Assembly: GCF_900182955.1 (NCBI RefSeq)
Contig: NZ_FXUL01000003.1
Span: 248,001 to 312,000, forward strand
DNA: 64,000 bases
Source: Noviherbaspirillum suwonense
GTDB lineage: Bacteria; Pseudomonadota; Gammaproteobacteria; Burkholderiales; Burkholderiaceae_D
Direction: 5' to 3'
The notes under the pieces are model-generated. The model saw only the letters and a list, made by a program, of their open reading frames with translations, searched no databases and had not been told where the DNA came from. Both the position numbers and the translations under genes were made by a program. Position 1 is the stretch's first letter. The number at the start of each line of letters is the position of its first letter. Positions 16,475-26,732 of the stretch are shown here, in pieces.

Positions 16475-18564
16475 TGAACCACCACTATCGTTCGCTGTGG
16501 CAAGCCTGTGCAGCCGTTTGCATCGCCGGCGCATTCGGCGTCAGCCATGCGCAGGAAAACGCCATCGAATCCATCAGCGCCAACCAGCAGGGCGCCAACG
16601 TGATCGTCAAGATCGCGATGAAGAACCCGGTGCAGAAGCCGCCTATCGGTTTTTCGATCACCAGCCCCGCGCGGATCGCGCTGGACTTCGCCGGCACCAG
16701 CAGCAGCCTGAATACGCCGGTGCAGGAAGTCGGCATCGGCGACGTGCGCAGCGTCAACATCGTCCAGGCCGGCGAGCGTTCGCGCCTGGTCTTCAACCTC
16801 AACCGCCCGCTGAATTATGCGACGGCGGTCGACGGCAATACCGTCATCGTGACGATAGACGGCACCGGCGGCGTCCCCCGCGCGGTCAATGCGGCCGGCG
16901 TCCCGGTAGCCCAGGCAGCCCAGTCGACCCAGGCAGCTCCCGCGGGCGCGCCGGCCGGCAAGCCTGCCATCCGCGACATCGATTTCCGCCGCGGCACCGC
17001 CGGCGAAGGCCGGGTCGTCATCGACCTTCCGGGCAACCAGGTCGGCGTGGACGTGCGCCAGCAGGGCCAGAACATCGTTGTCGATTTCGCGAAAACGGCC
17101 TTGCCCGAGATGCTGCGCCGCCGCCTCGACGTCGGCGACTTCGGCACGCCGGTGCGCACCATCACCGCGACATCGCAGGGTGAAAACGTGCGCATGGTGA
17201 TCGAGCCCAAGGGCTTGTGGGAACACAGCGCCTACCAGAGCGACTCGCAGCTGGTGGTCGAAGTGCGGCCGCTGAAGGAAGAGCCGAACAAGCTGAGCCA
17301 GGGCACCCAGGGCTACCGCGGCGAGAAGCTCTCGCTGAATTTCCAGAACGTCGAAGTGCGCGCGGTGCTGCAGGTGATCGCCGACTTCACCGGCCTCAAC
17401 ATCATCACCAGCGACACGGTCGCCGGCAACCTGACCCTGCGCCTGAAGGACGTGCCATGGGACCAGGCGCTGGACATCGTGATGCAGGCCAAGGGCCTGG
17501 ACATGCGCAAGAACGGCAACGTGCTGTGGATTGCGCCCAAGGATGAACTGCTGACCAAGGAAAAACTGGAGCTGGAACAACGCTCGCAGATCGCCGAACT
17601 CGAGCCGCTGCGCACCGAGACCTTCCAGCTCAATTACCAGAAGGCCGAGTCCTTCAAGACCCTGCTCGACAATGCCGGCGGCAATGGCCGCAGCATCCTG
17701 TCCAAGCGCGGCAGCGCCGTCATCGATCCCCGGACCAACCAGCTGTTCGTCACCGACATCACGTCGAAAGTGGAGGAAATCCGCAAGCTGGTCCAGAAGA
17801 CCGACATCGCCAGCCGGCAGGTGCTGATCGAGGCGCGCATCGTCGAGGCGAATGACACGTTCAGCCGCGACCTCGGCGCCAAGCTCGGTTTCGGCATCCA
17901 GAACAACCACATCGTGGCCGGCGGCCAGCAGGGCATCCCCGGCACCGGACCGACGCCGGTCGGCGGCAATTCCGTCAACCTGCCGACCAGCACCAGCAGC
18001 GGCCTGTCGCCGGGTTCGGTTGCTCTGACGCTGTTCAACACCGCGGCGACCCGCTTCATCAGCCTGGAACTGCAGGCGCTGGAGTCCGACGGCAAGGGCA
18101 AGATCCTGTCCAGCCCGCGGGTCATCACCGCCGACCAGCTGAAGGCGACGATCGAGCAGGGCACCGAGCTGCCTTACCAGACCGCGACCAGCAGCGGCGC
18201 CACCGCGCTGTCGTTCCGCAAGGCCAACCTGAAGCTGGAAGTGATCCCGCAGATCACGCCGGATGGCAACGTGATCCTCGACGTCGACGTCAACAAGGAC
18301 AGCGTCGGCCAGAACACCGCGAGCGGCCTGGCGATCGACACCAAGCACGTGAAAACCCAGGTGCTGATTGAAAACGGCGGCACGGTCGTCATAGGCGGCA
18401 TCTATATCCAGGAAGATCGCGATACAATCAACAAAGTACCGGTGCTTGGCGACATTCCGGTCATGGGGAACCTGTTCAAATCGACATCGCGCAGGAATAA
18501 CAAGACTGAACTGCTGATCTTTCTGACGCCCAAGGTTCTCAGCGATAAACTGGCTGTGAGGTAA
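16471..18564 (+). CDS. pilQ: Type IV pilus secretin PilQ
   Basis: A 697-aa outer-membrane secretin, the pore through which the pilus leaves the cell. It has a signal peptide (cleavage after VSHA, about residue 27), two AMIN domains (about 30-125 and 160-265) that bind peptidoglycan, an STN/N0 domain (about 275-345), a secretin N1 domain (KVEEIRKLVQKTD), and the secretin core with VLIEARIVE and the C-terminal GGIYIQEDRDTINKVPVLGD. ATG 16471 follows AGGAG at 16458-16462 and overlaps the pilP stop by four bases. It is the last pil gene of the cluster; aroK follows after 48 bases. Confidence 0.96.
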   Translation: MMNHHYRSLWQACAAVCIAGAFGVSHAQENAIESISANQQGANVIVKIAMKNPVQKPPIGFSITSPARIALDFAGTSSSLNTPVQEVGIGDVRSVNIVQAGERSRLVFNLNRPLNYATAVDGNTVIVTIDGTGGVPRAVNAAGVPVAQAAQSTQAAPAGAPAGKPAIRDIDFRRGTAGEGRVVIDLPGNQVGVDVRQQGQNIVVDFAKTALPEMLRRRLDVGDFGTPVRTITATSQGENVRMVIEPKGLWEHSAYQSDSQLVVEVRPLKEEPNKLSQGTQGYRGEKLSLNFQNVEVRAVLQVIADFTGLNIITSDTVAGNLTLRLKDVPWDQALDIVMQAKGLDMRKNGNVLWIAPKDELLTKEKLELEQRSQIAELEPLRTETFQLNYQKAESFKTLLDNAGGNGRSILSKRGSAVIDPRTNQLFVTDITSKVEEIRKLVQKTDIASRQVLIEARIVEANDTFSRDLGAKLGFGIQNNHIVAGGQQGIPGTGPTPVGGNSVNLPTSTSSGLSPGSVALTLFNTAATRFISLELQALESDGKGKILSSPRVITADQLKATIEQGTELPYQTATSSGATALSFRKANLKLEVIPQITPDGNVILDVDVNKDSVGQNTASGLAIDTKHVKTQVLIENGGTVVIGGIYIQEDRDTINKVPVLGDIPVMGNLFKSTSRRNNKTELLIFLTPKVLSDKLAVR

Positions 18565-18612
18565 TAACGAATTGAATTTCCTGAACGCAGGGGCACACCC
18601 TGCACGGGGGCT

Positions 18613-20310
18613 GTGGTAATCCCGGCTGGCGCGGCGGGCAATATTTTCCTGGTAGGACTGATGGGTTCGGGCAAGACCACCGTCGGCCGCGCGCTCGCAA
18701 AACGACTGAACAAACGCTTCTTCGATTCCGACCATGAAATCGAGGCGCGCACCGGCGCGTCCATCCCGCTGATCTTCGAGATCGAGGGCGAGGCATCCTT
18801 CCGCCAGCGGGAAGCGGACATGATCCGCGACCTCACCGCCTGCGAGGGCGTGGTGCTGGCGACCGGCGGCGGCAGCATCCTCAATCCCCAGAGCCGCGCC
18901 TACCTGAAGTCGCGCGGCCTCGTCATCTACCTGCGCGCCGGCGTCTCCAGCATCCTGCAGCGCACCGGGCACGACAAGAACCGGCCTCTGCTGCAAACCG
19001 CCGACCCGCGCGGCCGCCTCGAGGAACTGTCGGCGCAGCGCGAGCCCTATTACCAGGAAGTGGCGGACATCATCATCGAGACCGGACGCCCTAACGTACA
19101 ATACCTGGTCCAGACGATCATCGCCTACCTCGAAAAACTTCCCGAAAACCCATTGGGCGTCCGCCTGTCGGACGCCGACAATCCGCCGATGAACCAGACC
19201 GCCCAGACTGCCCAGACCGTGGCCGAGCCGATCACTTTGCAGGTCGATCTCGGCGAACGCAGCTACCCGATCAGCATCGGCCAATCCCTGCTTGCACATG
19301 GCAAGCTGGTCGCCGACGCGGTCAGCGGCGAACGCGCCGCGGTCGTCACCAACACGGTGGTCGGGCCGCTGTATCTCGATGCGCTCGTGCAGTCGCTGCG
19401 CGCAGCCGGCAAGCGCGTGACCGAGATCGTCCTGCCCGATGGCGAGGAAGAGAAAACCTGGGAAAACCTGCAGCGCATCTATGACGGCCTGCTGCGCGAC
19501 CAGTGCGACCGCAAGACCACGGTCATTGCGCTCGGCGGCGGCGTCGTGGGCGACATGGCGGGCTTCGCCGCGGCGACCTATATGCGGGGCGTGCCCTTCG
19601 TCCAGGTGCCGACCACGCTGCTCGCGCAGGTCGATTCCTCGGTCGGCGGCAAGACCGGCATCAACCATCCGCTGGGCAAGAACATGATAGGCGCGTTCTA
19701 CCAGCCCAGGGCGGTGGTTGCCGACACCGCCACGCTCGCCACGCTGCCGCCGCGGGAGCTGTCGGCCGGGCTGGCGGAGGTGATCAAGCACGGCGCGATC
19801 ATCGACGCGCCCTTTTTCGACTGGATCGAGGCCAATATCGGCCGCCTGATGGCGCGCGACCCGGAAGCGCTGGCCTATGCGATCAGGCGCTCCTGCGAGA
19901 TCAAGGCGGACGTGGTGCGCCAGGACGAGCGGGAAGGGGGGCTGCGCGCCATCCTGAATTTCGGGCACACGTTCGGCCATGCAATCGAGTCGGGCATGGG
20001 CTACGGGCAATGGCTGCACGGCGAAGCGGTCGGCTGCGGCATGGTGATGGCGGCCGACCTGTCGCAGCGCCTCGGCCTGATCGATGCCGCCGAGCGCGAG
20101 CGGGTGGCGGCGCTGGTGCGGGCTGCCGGCCTGCCGGATGTCGCGCCTGACCTCGGCGCGGAACGCTGGCTGGAGCTGATGCAGGTCGACAAGAAGAACG
20201 AAGGCGGGCAGATCCGCTTCATCCTGCTCAAGCCGCTGGGCGCGCCGCTGATCACCACCGTGCCGCAAGACGCGCTGCTGGCGACGCTGCAAGCCTGCAC
20301 GGCGCGCTGA
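18613..20310 (+). CDS. aroKB: Shikimate kinase fused in frame to 3-dehydroquinate synthase
   Basis: One continuous 565-codon frame covers two enzymes normally encoded by adjacent aroK and aroB. Residues 1-172 are shikimate kinase: Walker [25 protein letters not shown] and LATGGG. Residues about 200-565 are 3-dehydroquinate synthase: [42 protein letters not shown], and the zinc-binding HTFGHAIE with HGEA. The joining stretch (about 173-198) is Pro/Gln-rich and has no stop codon. An ATG at 19189 (residue 193) is where a separate AroB would begin, but it has no ribosome-binding site. Both activities belong to the shikimate pathway. The start GTG 18613 is the only usual start after the upstream stop at 18565. 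Confidence 0.85.
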   Translation: MVIPAGAAGNIFLVGLMGSGKTTVGRALAKRLNKRFFDSDHEIEARTGASIPLIFEIEGEASFRQREADMIRDLTACEGVVLATGGGSILNPQSRAYLKSRGLVIYLRAGVSSILQRTGHDKNRPLLQTADPRGRLEELSAQREPYYQEVADIIIETGRPNVQYLVQTIIAYLEKLPENPLGVRLSDADNPPMNQTAQTAQTVAEPITLQVDLGERSYPISIGQSLLAHGKLVADAVSGERAAVVTNTVVGPLYLDALVQSLRAAGKRVTEIVLPDGEEEKTWENLQRIYDGLLRDQCDRKTTVIALGGGVVGDMAGFAAATYMRGVPFVQVPTTLLAQVDSSVGGKTGINHPLGKNMIGAFYQPRAVVADTATLATLPPRELSAGLAEVIKHGAIIDAPFFDWIEANIGRLMARDPEALAYAIRRSCEIKADVVRQDEREGGLRAILNFGHTFGHAIESGMGYGQWLHGEAVGCGMVMAADLSQRLGLIDAAERERVAALVRAAGLPDVAPDLGAERWLELMQVDKKNEGGQIRFILLKPLGAPLITTVPQDALLATLQACTAR

Positions 20311-20312
20311 GC

Positions 20313-21470
20313 ATGGACTTCGAAGCCGGCCTCGCCCCCTATGCCGCGCAGTCGGCGCGGTCCGCAGGCCGGCGTTACCCGGAGCCGGCAAGCAGTTCCC
20401 GCACCGAGTTCCAGCGCGACCGCGACCGCATCGTCCATTGCGGCGCATTCCGGCGGCTGGAGTACAAGACCCAGGTCTTCGTCAACCATGAAGGCGACCT
20501 GTTTCGCACGCGCCTGACGCACAGCATCGAAGTCGCGCAGATCGCCCGGTCGATTTCCCGCAACCTCGGCTTGAACGAAGACCTGGTCGAAGCGATTTCG
20601 CTGGCGCATGACCTGGGCCACACGCCATTCGGCCATGCCGGACAGGATGCGCTCCATGCCTGCATGGAAAACCACGGCGGTTTCGAGCACAACCTGCAAA
20701 GCCTGCGCGTGGTCGACATCCTGGAGCGCCGCTACGGCGGCTTCGACGGGCTGAACCTGATGTTCGAAACCCGCGAGGGGATACTGAAGCATTGCTCGGC
20801 GACCCATGCCGCGCAGCTGGGCGACATCGGCAAGCGTTTCCTGGAAAGAAAGCAGCCGACGCTGGAAGCGCAGCTGGCCAACCTGGCCGACGAGATCGCG
20901 TACAACAACCATGATATCGACGATGGCCTGCGTTCCGGGCTGCTGACGGTCGAGCAGCTCGAAGGCATCGATTTCTTTGCGCGCCACAAGCGCGAGGCCG
21001 AGACGGCTTATCCGGGCATCAGCGGACGCCGTGCGATCAATGAAACCGTGCGCCGGATGATCAATGCGCTGATCGTCGACCTGATCGACACGTCGAAGGA
21101 GCGGATACGCGAAAGCGGCGTGCAGAGCGTGGAAGAAGTCCGCATCGCCGGGCCGCTGATCGCGTTTTCAAGCAGCATGCGCGGCGAGGCCCTGCTGCTC
21201 AAGCGCTTCCTGCGGCAGAACCTGTACCAGCATTACCAGGTCAACCGGATGACCAGCAAGGCGCGGCGCATCGTCACCGAGTTGTTCGAGATTTTCATGC
21301 GCGAGCCGATATTGCTGCCGCCGTCCTACCAGATCGCCCAGGCGGCAGGCGTGGATGCCGGCGAGCACCAGGGCCGGCAGGCGCGCAGCATCGCCGATTA
21401 CATTGCCGGCATGACGGACCGCTATGCGATGCGGGAGCATCGGCGCTTGTTTACGATAGACGAACTCTGA
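20313..21470 (+). CDS. dgt: dGTPase-like HD-domain triphosphohydrolase
   Basis: A 385-aa metal-dependent HD hydrolase of the deoxyguanosinetriphosphate triphosphohydrolase-like family, which splits dNTPs into deoxynucleoside and triphosphate. The metal ligands are visible as [25 protein letters not shown] and [32 protein letters not shown] is the N-terminal family signature. It starts 2 bases after the aroKB stop and is surely co-transcribed, the common aroK-aroB-dgt order of betaproteobacteria. Confidence 0.93.
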   Translation: MDFEAGLAPYAAQSARSAGRRYPEPASSSRTEFQRDRDRIVHCGAFRRLEYKTQVFVNHEGDLFRTRLTHSIEVAQIARSISRNLGLNEDLVEAISLAHDLGHTPFGHAGQDALHACMENHGGFEHNLQSLRVVDILERRYGGFDGLNLMFETREGILKHCSATHAAQLGDIGKRFLERKQPTLEAQLANLADEIAYNNHDIDDGLRSGLLTVEQLEGIDFFARHKREAETAYPGISGRRAINETVRRMINALIVDLIDTSKERIRESGVQSVEEVRIAGPLIAFSSSMRGEALLLKRFLRQNLYQHYQVNRMTSKARRIVTELFEIFMREPILLPPSYQIAQAAGVDAGEHQGRQARSIADYIAGMTDRYAMREHRRLFTIDEL

Positions 21471-21835
21471 GCCGGCGCGGCTCTTCGCAGCCGTCCAACA
21501 AGCCGGGAAAACAATCGCGTTCGCCAGGAGCACCCGTCAATGTGGCCGTACGAATAAACGTTGGCGCATTGCGGCATTCGCCGCGCATCGAAAGAAGCGG
21601 ATCGACGTGTACCAATCCCAAGTCATCGCGCACCGAAGGAGATCCATGGTGCCGATTCGTCACCTGGCCCGTAGGGTGTAATAACCGCAGCGCATTACAC
21701 CATCGGCCAATCAACCCCCATCGCTCATTCGCAACGAATGGTGTAATGCGCTTGCGCTTATTACACCCTACGGGGTTTCATGGCGCCTTGTGAACCGGGA
21801 TCGATATTGGCAAGCTGGTAATGCGCTGCAGCGTA
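21471..21835. other. Intergenic region with inverted repeat, no gene
   Basis: A 365-base gap between convergent dgt and the HIBYL-CoA hydrolase gene. The right half holds the inverted pair at 21668-21774 and a related fragment at about 21818-21845 (GGTAATGCGCTGCAGCGTAT). The left part shows nothing recognisable, and frames across it are short. Confidence 0.7.
21668..21774. repeat. Inverted repeat pair containing GTAGGGTGTAATAA
   Basis: The left arm at 21668-21702 (CCCGTAGGGTGTAATAAC...) and right arm at 21739-21774 are reverse complements with a few mismatches, separated by 36 bases. A transcript through it could fold into a long hairpin. This looks like a dispersed non-coding repeat of the kind common in betaproteobacterial intergenic space, here between two convergent genes, where it could also stop transcription from both sides. 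Confidence 0.7.
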
Positions 21836-22933
21836 TTACAGCGCCCGCAGCGGATGTGCATGATCCGGCCATACCGGGCTGAAAAATTGCCCGATTTGTT
21901 CGTCGGTGACCTCGTCCAGCGTGGCCGGCGACCACTGCGGCGCATTGTCTTTTTCGATCACCCGCGCCCGTATGCCCTCCAGCACCTCCTGGCCCTCGAA
22001 GGAATGCCGGACCATGGTGCGCTCCATGCGCAGGCATTCGGCCACCGTCATGTCGGCGCCGCGACGCAACTGTTCGAGCGTCACGCACAGGAGCAGCGGC
22101 GAACCGCGGCGCAGCGCCGCCAGCGTCTTCGATGCGAATTCGCCGCCGTCGCTTTCCAGCGAAGCAATGATGGCCGGCACCTTGTGATGCGCGAAATGAC
22201 GGTCGATCGCTTCCCGGTTGGCCGCGAGCATGCTGTCTTCGGGCTTGAACCCGGCCGCGTAGGGCGCGGCGCTGGCATGGATCAGCGCAATCACCTCCGC
22301 GCCGGATGCAAACGGCTGGGTCTCCAGCGCCGAGTACAGTTCGGGCAGCGCCGAAGCGGGCAGGGCAACATCGGCCAGGTCCGCATACAGCGCGTCGGCC
22401 GCGCTTACGGTCTGTCCGGTCAGCGCAAGCCAGTCGCCGACCTTGCCGGGCGAACGCGACAGGAAATAGCTGCCGCCGACGTCGGGAAACAGGCCGATGT
22501 GCACCTCCGGCATGGCCATTGCCGTCTTGTCGGTCACGATGCGCAGGCGGGTGTGCGGGCCGCCCTGCGACACGCCCATGCCGCCGCCCATCACGATGCC
22601 GTCCATGAAGGCGATGTAGGGCTTGGAATAATGGTGTATCAGGTGATTGAGCGCGTATTCCTCGGTGAAGAAATCCTCGAGCAACGCGCTGCCGCCCGCA
22701 GGACCCGCGGTTCCCACCTGGTAAAAGAAACGGATGTCGCCGCCGGCGCAAAAGGCCCGCTCCGTGCTGGCGCGTATTGCCACAGCCAGTACGTCGTCAT
22801 CCTGCTGCCAGTCATTCAGCAGCGTCGTCAATGCCCGGATCATGTCGAGCGACAGCGCGTTCAGCGCCTTGGGCCGGTCCAGTGTGATAAAGCCGATACG
22901 ATTCTTGATAGTCCCGGTGACATGTGCGGTCAT
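21836..22933 (-). CDS. 3-hydroxyisobutyryl-CoA hydrolase (enoyl-CoA hydratase/isomerase family)
   Basis: A 365-aa crotonase-fold enzyme. AFCAGGDIRFFYQ near residue 60 and the oxyanion-hole segment DGIVMGGGMGVSQGG near 110, followed by MPEVHIGLFPDVGGSYFLSR, are hallmarks of the HIBYL-CoA hydrolase branch. So is the extra C-terminal ECH_2 domain that makes it about 100 residues longer than a plain hydratase. It releases 3-hydroxyisobutyrate from its CoA ester in valine breakdown. ATG 22933. A broader acyl-CoA hydratase/hydrolase role cannot be excluded. No valine-pathway neighbour is adjacent. Confidence 0.87.
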   Translation of the reverse strand: MTAHVTGTIKNRIGFITLDRPKALNALSLDMIRALTTLLNDWQQDDDVLAVAIRASTERAFCAGGDIRFFYQVGTAGPAGGSALLEDFFTEEYALNHLIHHYSKPYIAFMDGIVMGGGMGVSQGGPHTRLRIVTDKTAMAMPEVHIGLFPDVGGSYFLSRSPGKVGDWLALTGQTVSAADALYADLADVALPASALPELYSALETQPFASGAEVIALIHASAAPYAAGFKPEDSMLAANREAIDRHFAHHKVPAIIASLESDGGEFASKTLAALRRGSPLLLCVTLEQLRRGADMTVAECLRMERTMVRHSFEGQEVLEGIRARVIEKDNAPQWSPATLDEVTDEQIGQFFSPVWPDHAHPLRAL

Positions 22934-23043
22934 AAACTTTGCTGTCCAAAAGAAAACGCACAGTTTACCGGCATTCGACTTCAGTGGCAGCGGGCTGGCA
23001 GATAGCCAGCGGAATTCCGCCAGGATAAAACTCGGCGGGTCGC

Positions 23044-23277
23044 TTAGTGGGTCGACTTGGCCTTGGCGAGCACCACGGTCCAGCGGTTGAACAGCAGCAT
23101 TTGCAGGTGGCCTGGGTCATCGCCGGGACGGCAGTCGATGATGGGGTTCACGCTGTACTGGCTGCGCCGGACTTCGCGGCGGATCTGCATTTCGCGGCGG
23201 CCGACGCGCAGCATGAAGCCAGCCTGGGGACGGTCGAAATCGACTGCATTCGGTGCGGTGTTATTCAGAAGCGCCAT
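23044..23277 (-). CDS. Small protein of 77 aa, unknown function
   Basis: MALLNNTAPNAVDFDRPQ starts a basic, soluble 77-aa protein with no membrane segment or signal peptide. Several short hydrophobic strands (GFMLRVG, LLFNRWTVVLA) suggest a small beta-rich fold. A GGAG ribosome-binding site lies 9 bases upstream of ATG 23277. It sits in a stretch of about 500 bases between hpf and the HIBYL-CoA hydrolase gene, all on the minus strand. I do not recognise it. Confidence 0.6.
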   Translation of the reverse strand: MALLNNTAPNAVDFDRPQAGFMLRVGRREMQIRREVRRSQYSVNPIIDCRPGDDPGHLQMLLFNRWTVVLAKAKSTH

Positions 23278-23429
23278 GGCGTTTTCTCCGGATCAGAAAC
23301 GTTGAACATGGCGATAATGTATCACAAGTACTGTATGAATAAACAGTATTTTTGCGGCGCGGGTAGCAACAAGGGCGCAGAACGCGCCCTCGGACTGGCT
23401 GGCCTATGCGGCCGGAAATTCAGGCAGGC

Positions 23430-23819
23430 TCACGGCGCGGGGGCCGGGACGCTGTCGGCATCGATGTCGGAACCGCCCTCGACGCTTTCGCCGGGCATGC
23501 GCTTGAAGCCCGGATGCTGGTGTTCCTGGGTGCGCGTCTTGTACTTGATCACCTGGCGATCGAGCTTGTCGATCAGGATGTCGATGGCGGCGTACAGGTC
23601 CTGCGCGAGGCTGGCCACGTGCACATCCTTGCCGCGCAGACGCAGGGTGATCTCGGCGCGCTGGCGTTTTTCTTTCTCGGGGAGGTTGTCCACCGCCAGG
23701 ATGACGGCGATGTCGATGACATGATCAAAATGGCGCCTGATGCGCTCTAGCTTGCCTTGCAGGTATTCACGGATTGCGGGAGTCACTTCGAGATGATGTC
23801 CACTGATGGTCAGATTCAT
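23430..23819 (-). CDS. hpf: Ribosome hibernation-promoting factor (HPF/RaiA family)
   Basis: A 129-aa protein that binds the small ribosomal subunit in stationary phase and silences translation. The HPF/YfiA beta-alpha-beta-beta-beta-alpha fold is recognisable: [19 protein letters not shown], a basic helix KLERIRRHF, and [21 protein letters not shown] variable tail follows the core; the long-HPF dimerisation domain is absent, so it is the short type. ATG 23819 is chosen because of AGGAG just upstream; the frame reaches back to 23882 without support. It directly follows rpoN, as in most proteobacteria. Confidence 0.93.
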   Translation of the reverse strand: MNLTISGHHLEVTPAIREYLQGKLERIRRHFDHVIDIAVILAVDNLPEKEKRQRAEITLRLRGKDVHVASLAQDLYAAIDILIDKLDRQVIKYKTRTQEHQHPGFKRMPGESVEGGSDIDADSVPAPAP

Positions 23820-23892
23820 ACAACGCTCCTGTGAAATGCCGGCAGAGGTTTCATCGGACATGAAACTTGGCGACTGGTACATGCAGCAAAAA

Positions 23893-25374
23893 CTACAAGG
23901 CCTTGCGCAGGTTAACTGGAGGGATCTTCAGGGCTTCCCGATATTTTGCAACGGTGCGGCGGGCAACCACCATGCCCTGTTCCGCCAGCATTTCTGCGAT
24001 TCGGCTATCGGAAAATGGGATCTTGGGGTCTTCGGCTCCTATGAGTTGCTTGATCAGCGCACGTATCGCAGTCGATGACGCTTCACCGCCGGCATCGGTT
24101 GCGACATGGCTGCCGAAAAAGTATTTCAGTTCGAACATGCCATGCGGCGTAAGCATATATTTCTGGGTAGTCACACGGGAGATGGTGCTTTCGTGTAAAC
24201 CCAGTGTATCAGCAATCTCCCGCAAGACAAGCGGACGCATGGCGACCGCGCCGTGCGAGAAAAAATTGCGCTGGCGGTCGACGATGGCCTGTGCGACGCG
24301 CAGGATGGTGTCGAAACGCTGGCGCATGTTCTTGATCAGCCACTTCGCTTCCTGCAGCTGCGAACTCATCGAGCCCTCGCCCTTGTTCTGCTTCAGGATG
24401 TTGGCATACAGCGCATTGACCCGCAGCCGCGGCATCACGTCGTGATTGAGCACCACCTGCCAGCCGGCCCTGGTGCGCTTGACGATCACGTCCGGCACCA
24501 CGTAGTCGGAGGCGTCGCTGGCGAACGCGGCGCCCGGGTGCGGGTTGCACTGCCGGATCACCGCCTGCGCCTCGCGCAGGTCCTCGTCGTCGCAATCGAG
24601 CGCCTTCTTGAGCTTGTTGAAGTCGCGCTGGGCGAACAGCTGCAGATGCTTTTCCACGATGGCCAGCGCGGTCCGGCGCGTGACCAGCGGGATGCGCGGC
24701 ATGCGGCGGATCTGCAGGGAAAGGCATTCGGCCGCATCGCGCGCGCCGACGCCGGGCGGGTCGAAGCTCTGCAGCAGCTTCAGCGCCATCGACATTTCCT
24801 CGGCCTCGACTTCGAGTTCCTCGGGCAGGCGCGCATGGATTTCCTCCAGCGGCTCGGTCAGGTAGCCATTGTCGTCGAGCGCATCGACCACCAGTTCGAC
24901 CAGCGCCCGGTCGCGCGGGTTTTTCACGGTCACGCGCATCTGCTCCAGCAGGTGCTCGCGCAGCGTGACGTCATGCGCTTCCATCTGCGGCCTGGCGTCA
25001 TCGTCCTCGGGCGCCTTGGACGTGCGGGCCACGTCGTCGAAACTCCAGTCGCTGTCGCCGCTGCTTTCCCCGCTGTCGCCGCCTTCGCCGCCCTCGAAGC
25101 TGGTCTCGCCGTCGCCCGCGGGCGCCGCGTCGGGCGCCGGCGCATCGCTGCTGGCGGTCGTGGTGGGGGCGCTGCTGACCGAACCGTCAGCCAGCAGGCG
25201 CACCGAATGATCGAGCGGATCGTCCAGCCGCTCCAGCAGCGGATTGTCGGACAGGATCTGTTCGAGCTCCTGGTGCAATTCCAGGGTGGACAACTGCAGC
25301 AGCCGGATCGACTGCTGCAGTTGCGGCGTCAATGCGAGATGCTGTGATACGCGGAGTTGAAGGGTCTGTTTCAT
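23893..25374 (-). CDS. rpoN: RNA polymerase sigma-54 factor
   Basis: A 493-aa sigma-54 that directs RNA polymerase to -24/-12 promoters and needs AAA+ activators to open DNA. The Gln/Leu-rich region I is at the N-terminus ([17 protein letters not shown]), an acidic region II spans about 55-140, the core-binding region follows, a helix-turn-helix is near 370-400 ([13 protein letters not shown]), and the RpoN box [12 protein letters not shown] lies near the C-terminus. It lies 12 bases after lptB and is followed by hpf. A matching -24/-12 promoter is found in this window at 40812-40826. Confidence 0.97.
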   Translation of the reverse strand: MKQTLQLRVSQHLALTPQLQQSIRLLQLSTLELHQELEQILSDNPLLERLDDPLDHSVRLLADGSVSSAPTTTASSDAPAPDAAPAGDGETSFEGGEGGDSGESSGDSDWSFDDVARTSKAPEDDDARPQMEAHDVTLREHLLEQMRVTVKNPRDRALVELVVDALDDNGYLTEPLEEIHARLPEELEVEAEEMSMALKLLQSFDPPGVGARDAAECLSLQIRRMPRIPLVTRRTALAIVEKHLQLFAQRDFNKLKKALDCDDEDLREAQAVIRQCNPHPGAAFASDASDYVVPDVIVKRTRAGWQVVLNHDVMPRLRVNALYANILKQNKGEGSMSSQLQEAKWLIKNMRQRFDTILRVAQAIVDRQRNFFSHGAVAMRPLVLREIADTLGLHESTISRVTTQKYMLTPHGMFELKYFFGSHVATDAGGEASSTAIRALIKQLIGAEDPKIPFSDSRIAEMLAEQGMVVARRTVAKYREALKIPPVNLRKAL

Positions 25375-25386
25375 TTGTGCCTTCGC

Positions 25387-26130
25387 CTACATCCGGAAAT
25401 GCTCGCCCAGATAGACGCGCCTGACCGATTCGTCGGCAATGATGTCGTTTGGACTGCCACTGGCCAGGACCACGCCTTGATTGATGATATAGGCGTGATC
25501 GCAAATACCCAAGGTTTCGCGAACGTTATGGTCGGTGATCAGCACACCGATATTGCGCTCCTTCAGGAATCGAACGATGCGCTGGATTTCAATGACGGCA
25601 ATCGGGTCGACGCCGGCAAAGGGTTCGTCCAGCAGGATGAAGCGCGGGTTGGTGGCCAGCGCGCGCGCGATCTCGACCCGCCTGCGTTCGCCGCCGGACA
25701 GCGACATTGCCTGGTTGTCGCGCAGTTTCTCGATCTGGAGTTCGGACAGCAGTGCGTCCAGCCGTTTTCCGATCGCGGCCTTGGACAGCGGCTTTCCGTC
25801 CAGCCGCTGCAGCTCCAGCACCGCGCGGATATTTTCCTCCACGGTCAGCTTGCGGAATACCGAGGCTTCCTGCGGCAAGTAGGACAGGCCCAGCGACGCG
25901 CGCCGGTGGATAGGCAGGCGCGAGATGTCGACGCCGTCCAGGTCGATTTCGCCGGCGTCGGACGGCACCAGGCCGACGATCATGTAGAACGAGGTGGTCT
26001 TGCCGGCGCCGTTGGGCCCGAGCAGCCCGACAACCTGGCCGCTCTCCACGTGCAGCGAGACGTCGCGCACGACCTGGCGGGCGCCATAGGTTTTCTGCAG
26101 GCCGCGGACGTTGAGCGTGCTGTTGTCCAT
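25387..26130 (-). CDS. lptB: LPS export ABC transporter ATP-binding protein LptB
   Basis: A 247-aa ATPase that, with LptFG, extracts LPS from the inner membrane and drives it along the LptC-LptA bridge. It shows Walker [10 protein letters not shown], the Q-loop region [10 protein letters not shown], the signature LSGGERRR, Walker [13 protein letters not shown] and the switch histidine in [13 protein letters not shown] 26130 begins one base after the lptA stop codon. The frame continues upstream through lptA in another phase and is not coding there. It belongs to the kdsD-kdsC-lptC-lptA-lptB-rpoN-hpf run. Confidence 0.96.
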   Translation of the reverse strand: MDNSTLNVRGLQKTYGARQVVRDVSLHVESGQVVGLLGPNGAGKTTSFYMIVGLVPSDAGEIDLDGVDISRLPIHRRASLGLSYLPQEASVFRKLTVEENIRAVLELQRLDGKPLSKAAIGKRLDALLSELQIEKLRDNQAMSLSGGERRRVEIARALATNPRFILLDEPFAGVDPIAVIEIQRIVRFLKERNIGVLITDHNVRETLGICDHAYIINQGVVLASGSPNDIIADESVRRVYLGEHFRM

Positions 26131-26131
26131 G

Positions 26132-26686
26132 TCAGGGCGCCTTCGTCTCGTTGCGCGGCTGGATGGTCGCCCTGATGCGTCCGCCGCCGGCCTTGCTGGC
26201 GCCGCTCGCGGTGTTGTTGACCGAATAGAATTCCTGCTTGCTGTCGTAGGAAATGAAATCGCCCTCGACCTCGTCGGTCGGCCGGGTGCCGTCCAGCAGC
26301 CGCACCCGCGCATTGACATAGAACTTGGCGACCTCGGTCCTGGTGTCGTACTCGATGCGGTCCGCCGCCTCGCCGTCGATCCACAGGTTGGGGCCGCCAT
26401 CGCGTTTCTGGCGGAAGGTCGCCTTCTCGCCGCGCTTCGCATACAGGGTTGCGTACTGGTAACCGGCCGGGTCCTGGGTGACGACCATGCGGTCGGCCTT
26501 GAGGGTCAGCGTGCCGCGCACCAGCACCACGTCGCCGGTAAACGTATTGATCTGCTTGACGTCATCGTAGGCCATCTGGTTGGCTTCGATGTTGGTCGGC
26601 TTGGAAGCGTCCGCTTTTTCCGCCTGTGCGCCGCCTGCGGCAACCATGCCCAGCAGCAGAACGATCCAGCATTGGATTCTTTTCAT
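26132..26686 (-). CDS. lptA: LPS transport periplasmic protein LptA
   Basis: A 184-aa periplasmic bridge protein that carries LPS between LptC and LptD. A cleavable signal peptide (cleavage after GAQA, about residue 22) is followed by the OstA/LptA beta-jellyroll with [23 protein letters not shown] and [20 protein letters not shown] 26686. It lies 46 bases after lptC and 1 base before lptB. Confidence 0.95.
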   Translation of the reverse strand: MKRIQCWIVLLLGMVAAGGAQAEKADASKPTNIEANQMAYDDVKQINTFTGDVVLVRGTLTLKADRMVVTQDPAGYQYATLYAKRGEKATFRQKRDGGPNLWIDGEAADRIEYDTRTEVAKFYVNARVRLLDGTRPTDEVEGDFISYDSKQEFYSVNNTASGASKAGGGRIRATIQPRNETKAP

Positions 26687-26732
26687 CAGTGTTCTCTAAG
26701 GTAATGCGCGGAAGCCCGGAGCCGTTCAAGGC

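Noticed and set aside
16339-20448. 1,369-codon minus-strand frame opposite pilQ and aroKB
   Set aside because: Same reason: antisense to clearly real enzymes, low-complexity product, no start context.
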